A stretch of DNA of 64,000 nt from Halichondria panicea (GCF_963675165.1 NC_087379.1:4729442-4793441), one strand, 5' to 3'. Shown: positions 32,853 through 45,740, numbered from the stretch's first letter. Numbers and translations: made by a program. The notes: generated from the letters alone by a model not told the origin.

Positions 32853-33315
32853 CAGGGTTTCATCTAGTGGGGGGGGGGGGGGCGGGGGGGAAGCTTCCCC
32901 CCCAACAGAGAGGGGAAAATAGGAAGAAATAGGGAGAGAGGGAGTTTGAGTACTGAGTTGAGACCCAACATTATCTATAGATCGACACGGTCTTTTGCTA
33001 CACGTACATGTAGCTTTGCTAGAGGATGATTGGTCATCATCTAGTCTTACCACAAATCTATCCATTGCTAATTAGAAGATGTGGTTTCTAGTGTTCTATA
33101 TACACTATACATTATCAATTACAAACCAGCATAGTTACCAAGTTACATGGAGTTGCCTGTCATTGCACATTGCTAAGAGTACATTGCTAGCCACCAACAA
33201 CAAACAATATGGGGGGGTGACCGGAAGTGGGAGTGGCCTCAAATTTTTCGAGCTCGTGCGCGCAGTTCAATTTCAAACTTCCCCCCCAAAACTTAAAATC
33301 CTAGATGAAACCCTG
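32853..33315. mobile_element. TIR element with CAGGGTTTCATCTAG ends and 5-bp duplication
   Basis: The inverted ends CAGGGTTTCATCTAG border 463 bp that include G and C homopolymers. GTTAG flanks both sides. The interior has no convincing gene. Confidence 0.8.
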
Positions 33316-33320
33316 GTTAG

Positions 33321-33858
33321 CTTTATCTTATGTATAGGTTTAGCCAAGGACGTATAAGTCTTCTCTTATATATACGCGCCCTTGGTTTAGCACATCTACT
33401 GAGGCCCGTGGTGCTTTCATACAATTTGTAAACATCACCCACCAGTTTGAGGAATTGTCACAAAATCATTATAATTATAGTAAAATAGTTAACCATCATG
33501 TTTTATATACAATGTTATTCCCATGGGTCAAGAAAATTTAACCTATGTGTGTGTGTGTGTGGACACAAAAAAGAGCTGTTTGAGTGAACTAGACACTTTC
33601 GTGGACAGCTTTAACTGACAACGAGACAGTGATTGAAAAATAATAGTTAAAACTTATAGGCGATCTTCGAAGGTGACAAAAAACACTATTTTCTAATCGT
33701 TGCTTTATGGATTCACGATCAGAACATAATGTTAAGGTTATTACGGTAAAAAGTTAGCGTGTCCGTTATGTCAAAGCACGGGGTCAATGCTCTACTGAGC
33801 ATCTTGTTAAATTTAATGTACATTGTAAACGATGCAAAACACACATTGATAGTAAAAA
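33321..33858. other. Intergenic, no gene seen
   Basis: AT-rich sequence with a short GT run at 33545-33561. It leads into the 3' end of the EFHD2-like gene. Confidence 0.5.
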
Positions 33859-33864
33859 TTTATT
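33859..33864 (-). promoter_or_regulatory. Polyadenylation signal AATAAA of the EFHD2-like gene
   Basis: Reads AATAAA on the minus strand, 43 bases after the stop codon. Confidence 0.6.
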
Positions 33865-33906
33865 CCTATGAAAGCTATATAAACTTGTGTTGAGTTTTGA
33901 ACTCAA

Positions 33907-36900
33907 TTACTTCCACATGGATGCCTTATCTTTGAATGCTTTCTTTCTTTCCGCAGCTTCTTCCCCCTCTTTCTTTTTCTTCTCCTGTTCCTCTCGGATC
34001 TCAGCCTCAAATTTCGCTCCCTTTGATTGCTGTGTTCATTTGTGTGTGGGGGAATGGGGTGGTTATTTGTATCCATAATTTATGGTGCACAATACATGCA
34101 GGTACACGTACGTACATGACATTGTGTTCATCTCGTCAAAATTATTATGTGTTGATTCAGCAGATCGATCCAGAAACAACGTATTCATCTAAAAATATGC
34201 CCCCTTCGTATTTAAGCCTCCCCTCTAGCTACAGTCTAAAAGCAGGAATGTATTGCATACGTATAGGTATCTCATACGCTCCCCCCAACTCCATATTATA
34301 TGGCAGGTTCGATCTAGCTGGACAAGCAAACAGTCAGCTAGCTAGTAGCTAGATATCTACAGTATAGTTAGTGTTCCAGTTATACTAAACTGTGTGCGAG
34401 CAGTTAAGGGGGGAGGCATGTTTTCGTTACGAATTTAAGCCCCCCGATTTTGAAGCAAGAGTTCTATACATAACGGGGGGGGGCGTTCTTTCGGGCGAGT
34501 ATATTATAAAGGACTCGTCGATACTTCCGGTAGTTTGAAGGGCTATAATCCTCAAAAATATAATCCACAAAATGTTTATTTGAGCAATATAAATTATATA
34601 TATACGCGAACCTTGGAAATGTTGGCGTTGTACTGTACGGTAGTTAGGCTCCTTATACACGTACGATTTGAGAACCATGCATACATTTGTATTGCATGCT
34701 AAAAATTAATATTTGGCGGATTTCATTTTCACACTACCAGAAATATACAACGATTCCAAATTTCGAGGCGAGTCGTTTTTGAGGAAACTTATGCTCCTCA
34801 ACATTCGGCACTATACGGTATTATGCATGATCAATACATACCTCGTTAATCCTGGACTCAAAAAAGCTCTTAGCCCCACCCACTCCTTCAGAGGAGACGT
34901 CACAGACTGCTGCTATCTTCTTGAGCCCCTCTATCTCCAGAGTACCGTCTCGGGCGTACTTGAAGATGAGCATAAACTGTCGTGTAGAAATTGCACTTGA
35001 TCTATACAACACTCAATAAATTATCTGATGCAACCCCCACCCCGCCCACTAGGCTAATCCAGCAACATGTGTAACTTGAGAGATGCATTCCGTACATTCT
35101 AAGGGGCATTTAAAATGTCGATTAGCACAAAAAGTTTTTCCTGGGGTCATATGCCAGCTAAAAGTACCTTTGGTGCCTTTTCATTATTACATTTCTGGTT
35201 TATGAAACCTCTGAACTGACTATCCTGACCCACACGCACCCTTAACACGTACCTCCCTAAAGCTGATCTCGCCGTCATTGTCCTCGTCCACCTCCTTGAT
35301 CATAGTCTTAAGTCCGAGGTGAGTCTGTGGCTCCCCCAGTTTCTCCATCATCCTTTTCAGCTCCATCAGGTCAATAAATCCGCTTTTGTCCTCGTCATAC
35401 CTATAGTTGGTGATGTTTGAATAGTCTGAGAACATAGACTATAGTACTGAATAAAAATTCACAAGCACACGAGTGCTTTATTTGTCAATGGAAACAAGCT
35501 CAGAAGTGTGATGGCTAGAAATGTCTTGAGCATACATACTACTATAATTAACTAGAGCACTAAAGTGCAAACCCTCGGCTGGTGACATGATTATATAAAA
35601 GAAACCAGAGGATCGGTGCATGTAATATGTATATGTATGTCTAGCACAGCAACTCAGGAGTAATAAAACCACTCATGAGACATACTGAGAATAGAGTTTT
35701 AGTGGTAGGCCTACATGAGACCATGAGACATGCACTGTGGACTAAGATCACAGCAAAGAAGCCTAGAGTCTTAGAGAAGTATGGCTCCTTGGTGCTATAG
35801 GATCCAGACTCAAGCAAAGAAGCTAACAAACCAGTCACAATTCTAGCTTTCTACTTTAGTGACCCTGTTCCATTGTTCTCGGTACAGGATCACTTCAACT
35901 GTAAATACGTAGGGTACCTCGAATAAAGGCCGCGTGTAGTTAGCTAGCTGCCAACGTGCAGTTCAAGCTTCTTAGTTTTTGCTCGCTTTATTTGACAACG
36001 AGGCTTCAACATCGAAATCTGCCACTATTAAAACTAATAACTTGTTGTATGAAGGCTATCCATGTTGTAAACGCAGTGCTGTGGCATCCAGGTAAGCAGA
36101 CTCACTCATTACAAACAGACAAACAAACTAACAGACTACTATACCCGTGGCCGCCCCGGGTAACAAAGGAGAAGTTCACACAGTACAGATTTACAATTCT
36201 TTTCTGGTTCCTGCATAACTAGCTATGGCGCTCTAGTGCAAGGCTAGGCTTTGGAATGGCCTACCTTCGATAGATACTTCACTCTCAAGCAAAACTATCA
36301 AGAAACAAATCAAGGAATTCCTGTGGCTGCAATTTAGGCTAAATTTTGACTCTGATAGTCCCTGCTCGTTTCACTTCAAATGTCCCTGCAACAAGTGCCC
36401 AGTTTAAACTAACTAAGTAGTGGATTGAATAGAAACTTTGTGCGAGCTATGCACGATTAAACTAGCCAAAACTCGAGAAACAGCTTATTAAAATAGCTAC
36501 ATTCGGGTTTATAGGAGGTAGTACTATAGAGTGGAGTTACGATCTTTCTAGTGTATATTCTAATTCATGAGTCAAAACCCAAGAAAATGTGGCTAGAGGC
36601 CTGTTTATAGTTAATAGCTGTACTCGCATTACAACTATTGAGCAGTTACAACTGGAATACACACGCAGTCAGCATTCCTGGTGAAGCAACGCCTCAAGGC
36701 ATAACCAGCTGCTATCCTTATCGCATTTATAGTGATCACAAAGGTAGTAAAACCATATGTGCAAAAACATTTCTTCTCTATATTACATCGAATTAATTAG
36801 TCTACTACATCACTCCTAATGCATAATCGTACTTTAGCGTTAGATTACTGTACAGATCCAGTAGTAATAATGACACAGTTTTGACATCAGCACCACTAGT

Positions 36901-37399
36901 TCACGGTAACAATCACATACACAACAGCAGTGAATGCCAAACGATACTAAACATGGGCGGGTTCGGTACAGAATGCAATCGATGCCACTAAACATTCCAA
37001 GCTACACAGTCAGGTATAGGAAACTTTATCACACATAATAATCATAAATGGACAAGTTTATATTGCACTGCACACAAGCCATTGAATCTATAGGAAACTT
37101 TCTCACACATAATAAATGGTATATATTGCACACAAGCCATTGAATCTATAGGAAACATGTAACAATACTCACATGTAAACAATTGTTACGTTTATGTCTC
37201 TGCGTGCTAGTTGAGCCCTAGCGTTTCAAGCCCTGGGGCTAACTTACTTTAGAAACGTTTTCCTGTACTCTTTGATCTCTTGAATAGAGAACTCCTTAAA
37301 CTCAGCATACACAGACTGTGAGACCTTAGCAGGCATGACATCACCGTCGTTGCGTTGCTGTTGTCTGGACAACTTCTGCGACAGCTCAGAGTCAGCCAT
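33907..37399 (-). CDS. EFHD2: EF-hand domain protein D1/D2 (swiprosin) homologue
   Basis: Four exons with matching phases (37399-37248, 35400-35253, 34976-34842, 34029-33907) give 185 residues. The N-terminus MADSELSQKLSRQQQ and YAEFKEFSIQEIKEY match the swiprosin start. Two canonical EF-hand loops follow: DEDKSGFIDLME (~51-62) and DEDNDGEISFRE (~87-98), each with acidic ligands at positions 1, 3 and 12. EGVGGAKSFFESRINE and a Lys/Glu-rich coiled-coil tail (EEQEKKKKEGEEAAERKKAF) are also typical of EFHD1/2. Known family members are Ca2+-binding, actin-associated cytoplasmic proteins (EFHD2) or mitochondrial ones (EFHD1). No mitochondrial leader is obvious here. It is shorter than human EFHD2 because the long acidic/Ala-rich N-terminal region is missing. 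The 1.8-kb first intron holds a LINE relic. The gene shares a ~300-bp 5' region with the FOXRED1-like gene. Confidence 0.92.
36236..36410 (+). mobile_element. 5'-truncated LINE 3' fragment
   Basis: The translation reads RLWNGLPSIDTSLSSKTIK and CSFHFKCPCNKC, homologous to the C-terminal block of the LINE at 21212-21729. It lies in the first intron of the EFHD2-like gene, in the opposite orientation. Confidence 0.75.
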
Positions 37400-37701
37400 T
37401 CTTTAAATCTATAGACACAGAGAAATTGAGTTTAGAGCTAGCTTTTAGTAGCTAGCTTTCTAACTATCTCAGTGGATAGAATAAGCACACTCTCAGATAT
37501 GCCTTAGTTAAAGTGATATAGCTAACCTCCAGAAAGTAGTTAGCAGCTTCTGATCTCAACAGAATGGTTTCAGTCGACCAGCTCAGGTTTCAGCCAAGCT
37601 CTCTGTTGTTTTCTTTGTGTGGGAGGGGCTGGGTGTGTACAGTTTCCTGTAAATAAGACCCACCCACAAGCTTACCATGAAGCCGCCATGAAAGAGTCCT
37701 G
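37400..37701. promoter_or_regulatory. Putative bidirectional promoter between EFHD2-like and FOXRED1-like genes
   Basis: The start codons of the two divergent genes are 302 bases apart. The interval must contain both 5' leaders and promoters, since nothing else lies between them. A GGGAGGGGCTGGGTGTG patch (37620-37636) is a possible GC/CACC-type site. No clear TATA was seen for either gene. Confidence 0.5.
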
Positions 37702-40700
37702 ATGAATTTGGTCCTCAAGAAAGCAATTAGGTTGATTGTTTGTGGCGTCCCTGGGCGGCAATGCAGCTACTCCACGAGATCCAGAGGCTATGAGGTGGTG
37801 ATAGGAGGTGGTGGGATCATGGGTTGCTCAAGTGCTCTCTTTCTAGCTCAGAGGGTGCAACCATCATCCATCTGTATTGTGGAGAGAGACCCAAAGGTTA
37901 GTGTGGAGGTCTATACGCATGCAAGGGTAGGACAAGGTTGTATGTACTGTGCAGTCCAATAGGGTGTCCGTAGATTGAGGCGTATTTATGAATTAATTAA
38001 GTGGTAGATCTAGACATAATTATATAGATCTAATCAGGAATCCAAATCATAAGCCATAGCTGAGGGTCTAGTACTTTAGGCAAATTCTCGTAATGGCGAA
38101 ATCCTCGTAGTACAGTGGTGCTAGCGGACTCTGTACTCTAGACGTACTAGATTAAAAATAGTGAATGTAAATTGGATTCTTCCTCACTTATTAATGTAAC
38201 TGTATAGTTAACTTTTTTCTATGCAGTACCAACAAGCTTCCACCCCCCTCTCTGTGGGTTCCATACGACAGCAATTCTCCATCCCAGCCAACATACAGCT
38301 GTCAATGTACTCGAGTGAATTCATTCGGAACATTGCCACCCACCTTCAAGTTGATGACAACGACCCACCAGATGTGCAGTTCATCCCTGGTAGCTATGTG
38401 TTCCTGGCAACAGCTGAGGGTGAAGATGGCCTGAGGGATAATTTTAAGGTCCAGAAAGACCAGGGTGCAGCTGTTGAGTTAATGAATCCTCACCAGCTCA
38501 AAGAGAAGTATCCATGGATCAACACTGAGGGAATCGTCTTGGCTTGTAGAGGTAAAAATTGTGAAAAAGATTCCTTTGAACTTAATATACTGTATACAAT
38601 AGTGAGAAAATTTCTCCCGGTGCAAATTTCCGCGTTTTTCTAGGGCAGATTAAATTAAAACGGAGAAACGTTTACACATACAAAGCTTGTTAGTGGGTGT
38701 GGTTTCCTGGCATTGAACGCGAATATTACAACCGCAAACATTTTTTCTGAGGGTTCTCGAGCCATGAAACCTGCACCAGAAAAGTTCTCACTATACAGTA
38801 TCTACTCTGCTTATCTAGATGAGCTCCCAATATCATGGTTCTACATCTTAGTCTATTTAAGTTATTAAACTTACTGACAATGATGGAAAATTTGTACATT
38901 TGAGCCATCAGACGCATGCAGATTATTTATTCCTTATTAAAACTCTCCAACAGGTGTGAGGAATGAAGGCTGGTTTGACCCTTGGCTTCTTCTCAGTGCT
39001 TTTAAGAAGAAGGTTCTTTCCATGGGCGTGCACTACGTCACAGGAGAACTGTCTGCAGTTGCCGTGGAAGACAAAAGAGTTTCCAGTGTGGAGGTATGTA
39101 GGTGCTTAAAGTATGGCTATACCCTTAGTGATAGTGGGAATTGTTTTTATTACCGCAGGCCAAAATTAAGATTCTTAACCTATTGCTGTGGGTGGGGCTA
39201 CCTTTACAGTTTATTGGCTTCTATGAATTGCTTTTGGCTAATGAAAGCACCGCGGATGCTCATGCCTCAGTGGAGGCGCCAAAGCTTATGACATAAAGCT
39301 AGTAGCTATTTAATACACATATCATGTACAATTATTGCTAAAAAGGATGCCAAAATTTAAAGTTTAAAGTGGCTACCGTATTTATTCGATACATGTACTG
39401 TACATCGATACATTTACATAAACAAGGGAGGTTGAAAATTATTTGAATTAAGTGCTTGTGTCTCATATTTAGAGAGTCGCATCTAATTGGAGGTAGGACG
39501 AGGTTACTCTACTAGCCTCGATTACAGGCCTCTCAAAATACATTGTTTTGGAATCAAGGCTAGGTGGCTACATTTTTACTTCTAATTAGGACACCATAAT
39601 AAAGTAAACGCAGCAGTCCCTAATTTTAGAGGTCAGAAAATTGTCTAATTGGAGAATCACTTTAAAAAATTACTCTTTCAAGAAGTAGTTCAGATCTAAT
39701 TACTATACAATCATATATCAGCACTCTCTGGAAAATTTTTGCTAAGGTTGCAATGGCATTCCAATTAGTAATAAGCACAACTCTGTGACATAGCCAGGAT
39801 TTTTGGAAATTTTGGTTGAGACGTACTCTCTTAGATTGATGCTAGTGCAATCTGGAGAGTCCATTGTTATAATTATTTGTACAATGATAAGTACCGTATT
39901 TACTTGATTAAACGCTCGGGCATTTATTTCCTAGCAGCATCTGTAGAAGGGGCGTTTAAACGAGATGGGCGCTTATTCGAAACGGGCGTTTATTGTTTTG
40001 TCTACTTCAAAATTTTGCTCATCAGCAGTTATTATGCTCTTTTTGGCTGCTGCCACAGCTCTCAGCTTCAATTAAGTCGTAGGAGTGGTGTTTCTCCCTC
40101 TGTGTCCTCTGCCATCATAAATAGTTACTATTTATTCTATGCTGCCCTTGTTTCAGCTGGTTCCACGTGCTAATTCAGCTCCACCCACAGTGCCACGCCC
40201 CATACATGGGCGATTATTTAAGAGGGGCGTTTATTGACAAAGACAGCTTTACCATTGGCGTTTAAACGAGATGGGCGTTTAATCAAGTAAATACGGTATG
40301 TACTTTGTTAATGAGCAATTACATAATTATTGTACAACAAATTAAGTGGAGTAAACTAATAATACGACTGATCAGCAAAAAATAATTGTAGGCAACGAGG
40401 GTGATGGAGCAAACTCGTGTGTAACTTCTTGCACTGGAATTTGAACTGTTGGCATCCCTCATGCATTCAGCACCAAGACTCCCAGCTATGCAGCAATGTA
40501 ACATAACTAGAATTCACGTACATGATTGTATAGTTATCAGCAGAGAGTAGTACAGTACACCCTCGCTATTCCGGCTCTCTGAAGTATGGCCACCTCGATA
40601 TACCGGCCATTTGGTTTTTGGCACGGATTGCTAGCTAGATGTTTACTGCACACAAAATTAGTCATTAGATTCGAGGTAAGGTCGTTTTTTAGCCGCAGCT

Positions 40701-43700
40701 ATTTCTGAAATACAGCCACCTCGCTATTCCAACCAAGCTGCACTGTCCCAAGGGTGACCGGATTAATTAACGAGAGTCTATACTGTAGCTGTAGTGTACC
40801 ATAATTATAGGCTCACCTTGACCTTGTTTGTCTCTTGGTGCATGGTATAGTCTGACAAAAAGGTATCTACAGATTACAGAAGGGCGATTGGCTTAGTATT
40901 AAACTATCCATAGAATTATCTTTTTAAGTGTGAGGCTCTAGTCATGCACAATAGACCTTACGTGGCCCTATAAAGCCATATGATCCTCCAGATCATGGCA
41001 ACGATATAATTGGTCCACCCTTGCAATAAACGGTCCCCCCCCTGAGAAAATGAGAGTCAGGGGCGTAGGGAGGGGCAGGGCTTTGGGGGCTGGAGCCCCC
41101 CCTTCCTCTGCAAAAACCACACTAAGAGCCCCACCTTCTCTGATGACTGTCTTCAGCCTGGGAATTACTGGTATAGATTAGTGGCAGACACACAGCATGT
41201 CCAAGAGCTAGCTCTATCCGACTAGAAAAACATTTGCAATGTGAAAAATTGCTAGGATTGGCCAGGGGAACCACAAAAAAGCGTGGGAACAAGAAATCAG
41301 ACGAGAGCATAACTCCAATCCGTTACAACGTCAATCACATGTATACTGGTAGTTTTCCCATGTTTTCCCAGCCAATATGCCACGCAATTTTTACTGGTGG
41401 AGTGATGACCAATCCCTATATATATTTATTATACATCCATTTTAGAATGTGGGGCACATAATCATGATGATTTGTGATGAATTGATGTTCCTAATACATG
41501 CAGTGTTGAGCACAGGTACACACAGTCCATCCATGCGTAGTAACATGCACGGACCGTACTGGTGAATGATGTGGTGGATGGAAGCTGATAGGTGGATCTG
41601 GAACACAGTTTATTATTTAATAATATTATACTATGTATTGTACATGTTCATGACGTTGTAACGGATTGGAGTTATGCTCTCGTCTGATTTCTTGTTCCCA
41701 CGCTTTTTTGTGGTTCCCCTGGCCAATCCTAGCAATTTTTCACATTGCAAATGTTTTTCTAGTCGGATTCCCTTTCTTTTTCAGTACAGTTTACGTATCA
41801 TGACATGCATAAGTGGAACGTCAAGAGGCAGTACAAGAAGAGAAGACAGGACTAATCAGATATCTTCTCGAATATCTCTGGACTAATAATTAGAGTAATA
41901 ATTTATTGCTTGATAATTATGTTGAATTTGCGAATCAGTATTAAATGACAGCCATTTTAAGAGCATGATATCTAGCCAGTGCATATAGCATGCCTGTCAG
42001 AGAAAGGGAGCTAGAGCTGAACAGTGTGAAGAAAAGGAACACCTCAGGCTCTGGAAAAGCACTGCTGCACTGATTTTAGGCGCACGGTTTATTAGCCACG
42101 CCTATCTATATTATTATTGGCCACAACGCAATTGCTGAGTCATTAAAGATGGCGGAATTGTCTAGGTAAGAGAAATAGAGACTGAGAGGTCATCTGCCTC
42201 GTGGAAGCAATCGCAAATCTGAAGAAGCGCTTTGTAATCCAGGTTGTAGTCGTTTGGAAACCCTGTGCAGAATGTCCTGGAGATGGCTGTACTTGGAGTA
42301 AATGCTGGGCAAGAAACTTACTTACTTACTTACTCACTTACTTACTTACTTAGTCAGTCAGACAAAGAGCGGTGAAACGTCGAAATAGTGCAATTTTTAA
42401 AATGAAAATATTCATTCATTAAAATGTTTATGGATTATGAAATGAGAGATACAAAGAGAGAAAAGGCTAAATAAACTATCTGTTCAGCCAGTTTCTTGAT
42501 GTGGCCTTTCCCTGCAGAGATAGAACAGTTTGAACATGAGTCAAAATAATTGAAATATTGCTAAACACGGGCAAACCCACTGCCAATCCTATGTAAAACC
42601 TACTGGTTTTACTAATACTATACTAGTAACTTTGATTCTTCAGTGTAACTATTAAAGCTAGCTAGCTATTAGTAGTATAGCTAAATTTAGCATGCACCAT
42701 TTAATTCGGAAGCAGGTGTGCTATTTCTTGCACATGCGTAATGCACTGTGCAACTGATCAATAATCTACCACAGAGGTTGATTGAGAGCAGCAACTATGT
42801 CACAGAAACATTATTTCTCAAGCGTGAGTCAAGGCCAAGATCTAGTGCCAACTTGCCAAGCTCTAGTGCCAACTTGCCAAGCTCTAGTACTGCCAGCCTG
42901 AGTACTGATGAAGAGCCAGCAAAGTAACTGATCAGCTACATTATCATATACATTGTACATGTAGTTAGCACTGTAAATATTAGCATATTGTTTCATGCAT
43001 ATTAATTGTTATTACAAGTACAACAAAATTGTAACATCATAAATCATTACAAGTACAACCAGACACTCCTGGTACAATAACTATTCCCGGAAATGAGTCA
43101 TTAATTAGCAGGTGTGGTTTCCGGTCTCCGCGCCAAGTGGAAGGTGCTTCACACCCTTTCAGCTCAGCCCCCCCTTCCTTAAATTCCTGCCTACGCCCCT
43201 GAGAGTAGGCTGCTTGCATGCACATCAATAAATCTTACGTGGCCCCACCCACATTTCTTTGCAAACATTATATATGCCTACGCTACTACAACTTGAGAAC
43301 GAAGCACTACTTTGAAAGTCTTACTTGCACTTCAATACTCATTGAGCAGCTATAGATAGCAGTCTAGACAGACACATACGCTACACAAACGCACCGTACC
43401 GTCTATCTCGCTTGCGCACGTCAAGGCATAACTACAAATATGTTTGGATAAGTGGATTGATACAGTAAAACGGACTTCTATACAGGTCACTACTGAAAAT
43501 GGCAACAAAGAACACATAGGATGTGATCATTTCGTCAATGCTGGTGGACCCTGGGCTTCTCAACTGGCTTTGATGGCTGGAATTGGAGACCCCACTCACT
43601 CTAACAAAGTCATGCGTGCCCCCCTCCCAGTGAAACCACGGCGACGGTGTGTGTTTGTCATAAAATGCCCGGATCTCATCACTGAAGAATTCCCTATGCT

Positions 43701-45740
43701 TATTAATATTGATGGCACGTATTTACGAAAGGAAGGAGTACAAAACACTTTCATATGTGGAGTGAGGACCCCTGAGGTGTGCACATGATAATAAAATAAT
43801 TTCGTACTAGGAAAAGGGTCCGAATGCTAGAATTGTAGTTTGTTCTATCTTCTTTATAGCCCCAGAACATAATTATGCAGGAGCCATAAATTATATCTGA
43901 GACTCCAGGCTTCTCAGTAATTCGACTGACAGTACAGTTGGTTTATATCAGCTTTATGCACTTTATGTACATGCATGTAATTGAAAATAAAGATGTACAC
44001 ATACGTAGAATTTCCACACCGTGTGTAGTGTTTCCCCCAGATGAGGTGCACGTACATTATTTTTCTTGCAGCACCTGGATCACGATGACCTTGAGTTAGA
44101 AGTGGACTATTCACTGTTTGACGAGTATGCGTGGCCTAGTATTGCACACAGGGTACCGGCATTTGAATCTTTGAAGGTGACAGTCAACATACTTTGTGTG
44201 CTTGTACATTGTATGTAATACAGTGAGTTGAGCCCCTATCTTTGGGAGTAGACCTTCCTTGTCCATATCAGTAAAAAATTGTCCCCATTTATGAGGTTAA
44301 AAATGATGATTACCATTTATATGCAAAAGGGTTCGAGAAGCCTCTTTTGTATAGGATCAGCCTGTGCAGTTACTAATTAATTAGCAAGCGATCGTATTTG
44401 TATAATCAGGAGCACATTACAGTCTTGGGAATCGCATCTCATGCAAATTTGCAAAGCATGACCTCATATGCAAAACCGCTAAGTGGGTGATGATCATCAG
44501 CGTGCGTGAGCTGACGGTGCACTTTTACCAAGCATAGGTCAATAAAAATGAAAATCTACAGCTAGCTAGTTAACTATAGGCCTGGTAGTAAGCTCTCTCT
44601 TCTAAGAACTCCAGTAAGACTCCTAGTATGTGTTAGTCTAGGTCTAGCAAACTTTCTCTTTACATGGATATGCTCCTCTTTTAGAATTTTCTGTACCTCA
44701 CCAATGACAGTCTCTTCCATGATGTATACCAACATCCATCAAAGACCTAGCTATTCCCTTTAGCTCTTTTTGGCTCAACCTAGCTCTCCTGCTGCTGCAC
44801 TACACAAAATCCGTTCATAATGATAATCACATGCAGGCTGACTGCGGTCTGATTTCCACACCCATGTAGAGTTAAATGCTCCTTCTGTAATGTGCTCCTG
44901 GTATAATGAAAGCACCGTGGGTGCTGATGCCTCGGTGGAGCTACATAACATAAAGCATAATTATAGCTTTTATATACACATGATGAACATTTTTGCATTA
45001 ATTTTGCTACATGCATTCTCAAAGAGTGGGTAATGATCAACCATGATTGTTGTTAAACAATCGATGCCAAAAGTTTAAATCTAAAACTAATGGCTGCATC
45101 AGCAGGCCTTTCAGCTTTCTTCTCACTCTTGCAGCTATACCAATAGCTAGCTAGCGTTCTAATGCAGAGCTATAACTACTAAGTAGAGTAGCAACACTCG
45201 GTAAACAAGTTTGGCTATGTGCTCTTCTGAAAAGGCTGCAATGGCATTCCAAGTAAGAACGAAGCATTATTTTTCAAATCCATGAATTAAAATCCAAGAA
45301 AATATATGACTAGAAGCCTATAGAAACTCTTACTTGCACTTCATTAATCCTTGAGCAGCTGTAGCAGTCTACACAAACACACACACAGACACAGACACAA
45401 ACACACTACCGTATACCTCACTTGCGCATGTACACCGAGGCATAATAATTGATAATTGATAGAGCCTCTCTTTGTCTGTTTGCAGTTGCAAAGTGCTTGG
45501 GCTGGTTACTATGATTACAACACTCTGGATCAAAACGCAATTATCGGGAGGCACCCTGTCATTAATAACTTGGTATTTGCCAATGGCTTTAGTGGCCATG
45601 GCATACAACAGTCACCAGCTGTAGGTAGAGCAGTTAGCGAGATTGTTTTAGATGGTTGTTCGCACTCTATTGATCTCAGTAGATTTTCCTTTGAAAGAGT
45701 TGTGAATGGTCAGCCATACAAAGAAAAAAACATTGTGTAA
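37702..45740 (+). CDS. FOXRED1: FOXRED1 homologue, mitochondrial FAD-dependent oxidoreductase (complex I assembly)
   Basis: Six exons (37702-37896, 38227-38551, 38954-39093, about 43453-43776, 44072-44176, 45486-45740) splice in frame to about 447 residues. The first ~28 residues are Arg/Lys-rich and amphipathic, consistent with a mitochondrial leader. VVIGGGGIMG (~31-40) is the FAD-binding Rossmann motif of the DAO superfamily. ASTPLSVGSIRQQFSIPANI, YPWINTEGI, NEGWFDP, NAGGPWASQLALMAG, RVPAFESLK, SAWAGYYDYNTLDQN and FSGHGIQQSP follow FOXRED1 closely in order. In mammals this protein is needed for assembly of respiratory complex I. The length is near the human 486. The acceptor of exon 4 (GGATAAG|TGG) is weak, so a further small exon may be missing. 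Intron 3 (4.4 kb) and intron 2 are loaded with transposons. Confidence 0.93.
38590..38798. mobile_element. CTGTATA-ended MITE with TA duplication
   Basis: The left CTGTATACAATAGTGAGAA and right TTCTCACTATACAG ends are inverted repeats flanked by TA, in FOXRED1 intron 2. About 209 bp. Confidence 0.7.
39513..39562. mobile_element. Short palindromic MITE, TAGCCTCGA family
   Basis: TAGCCTCGATTACAGGCC ... AATCAAGGCTA, 50 bp, decayed, without a clear target duplication. It lies in FOXRED1 intron 3. Confidence 0.6.
39894..40296. mobile_element. CCGTATTTACTTGATT-ended MITE with TA duplication
   Basis: The inverted ends CCGTATTTACTTGATTAAAC border ~400 bp, flanked by TA. The outer six bases match the CCGTATA family. 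It lies in FOXRED1 intron 3. Confidence 0.85.
40553..40800. mobile_element. Pogo/Tigger-like MITE remnant
   Basis: ACAGTACACCCTCGCTATTCCGG near the start and CCACCTCGCTATTCCAACC inside resemble the CCTCG-TATTCCGG ends of pogo/Tigger elements. The right boundary is unclear. Confidence 0.5.
41058..43201. mobile_element. 2.14-kb TIR element with CAGGGGCGTAGG ends
   Basis: Starts CAGGGGCGTAGG and ends CCTACGCCCCTG, flanked by AGAGT on both sides. It contains a perfect 118-bp inverted repeat, a CTTA microsatellite (about 42319-42352) and a small ATG exon-like start with donor at 42149-42166 (GATGGCGGAATTGTCTAG|GTAAG). No transposase was recognised. It lies in FOXRED1 intron 3. Confidence 0.8.
41216..41768. 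repeat. Perfect 118-bp inverted repeat with 317-bp spacer
   Basis: 41216-41333 is the exact reverse complement of 41651-41768. The arm begins ATCCGACTAGAAAAACATTT and ends CGTTACAACGTCA. The spacer is unrelated AT-rich sequence. Confidence 0.9.
44906..45450. repeat. Inverted copy of the dispersed (GT)n-containing repeat
   Basis: Shares AAAGCACCGTGGGTGCTGAT with 39243, and TTGAGCAGCTGTAGCAGTCT followed by a CA run with the 32190-32720 copy (reverse). It ends about 35 bases before FOXRED1 exon 6. Confidence 0.65.

Noticed and set aside
32808-33065. 85-residue minus-strand frame with a Pro run
   Set aside because: It lies inside the CAGGGTTTCATC element and runs through its G/C homopolymer; no homology is recognisable.
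42785-42924. Frame with SSANLPSSSANLPSSS repeats ending STDEEPAK, as a gene exon
   Set aside because: Short, inside a non-autonomous element, and built on a local tandem duplication; no partner exon found.
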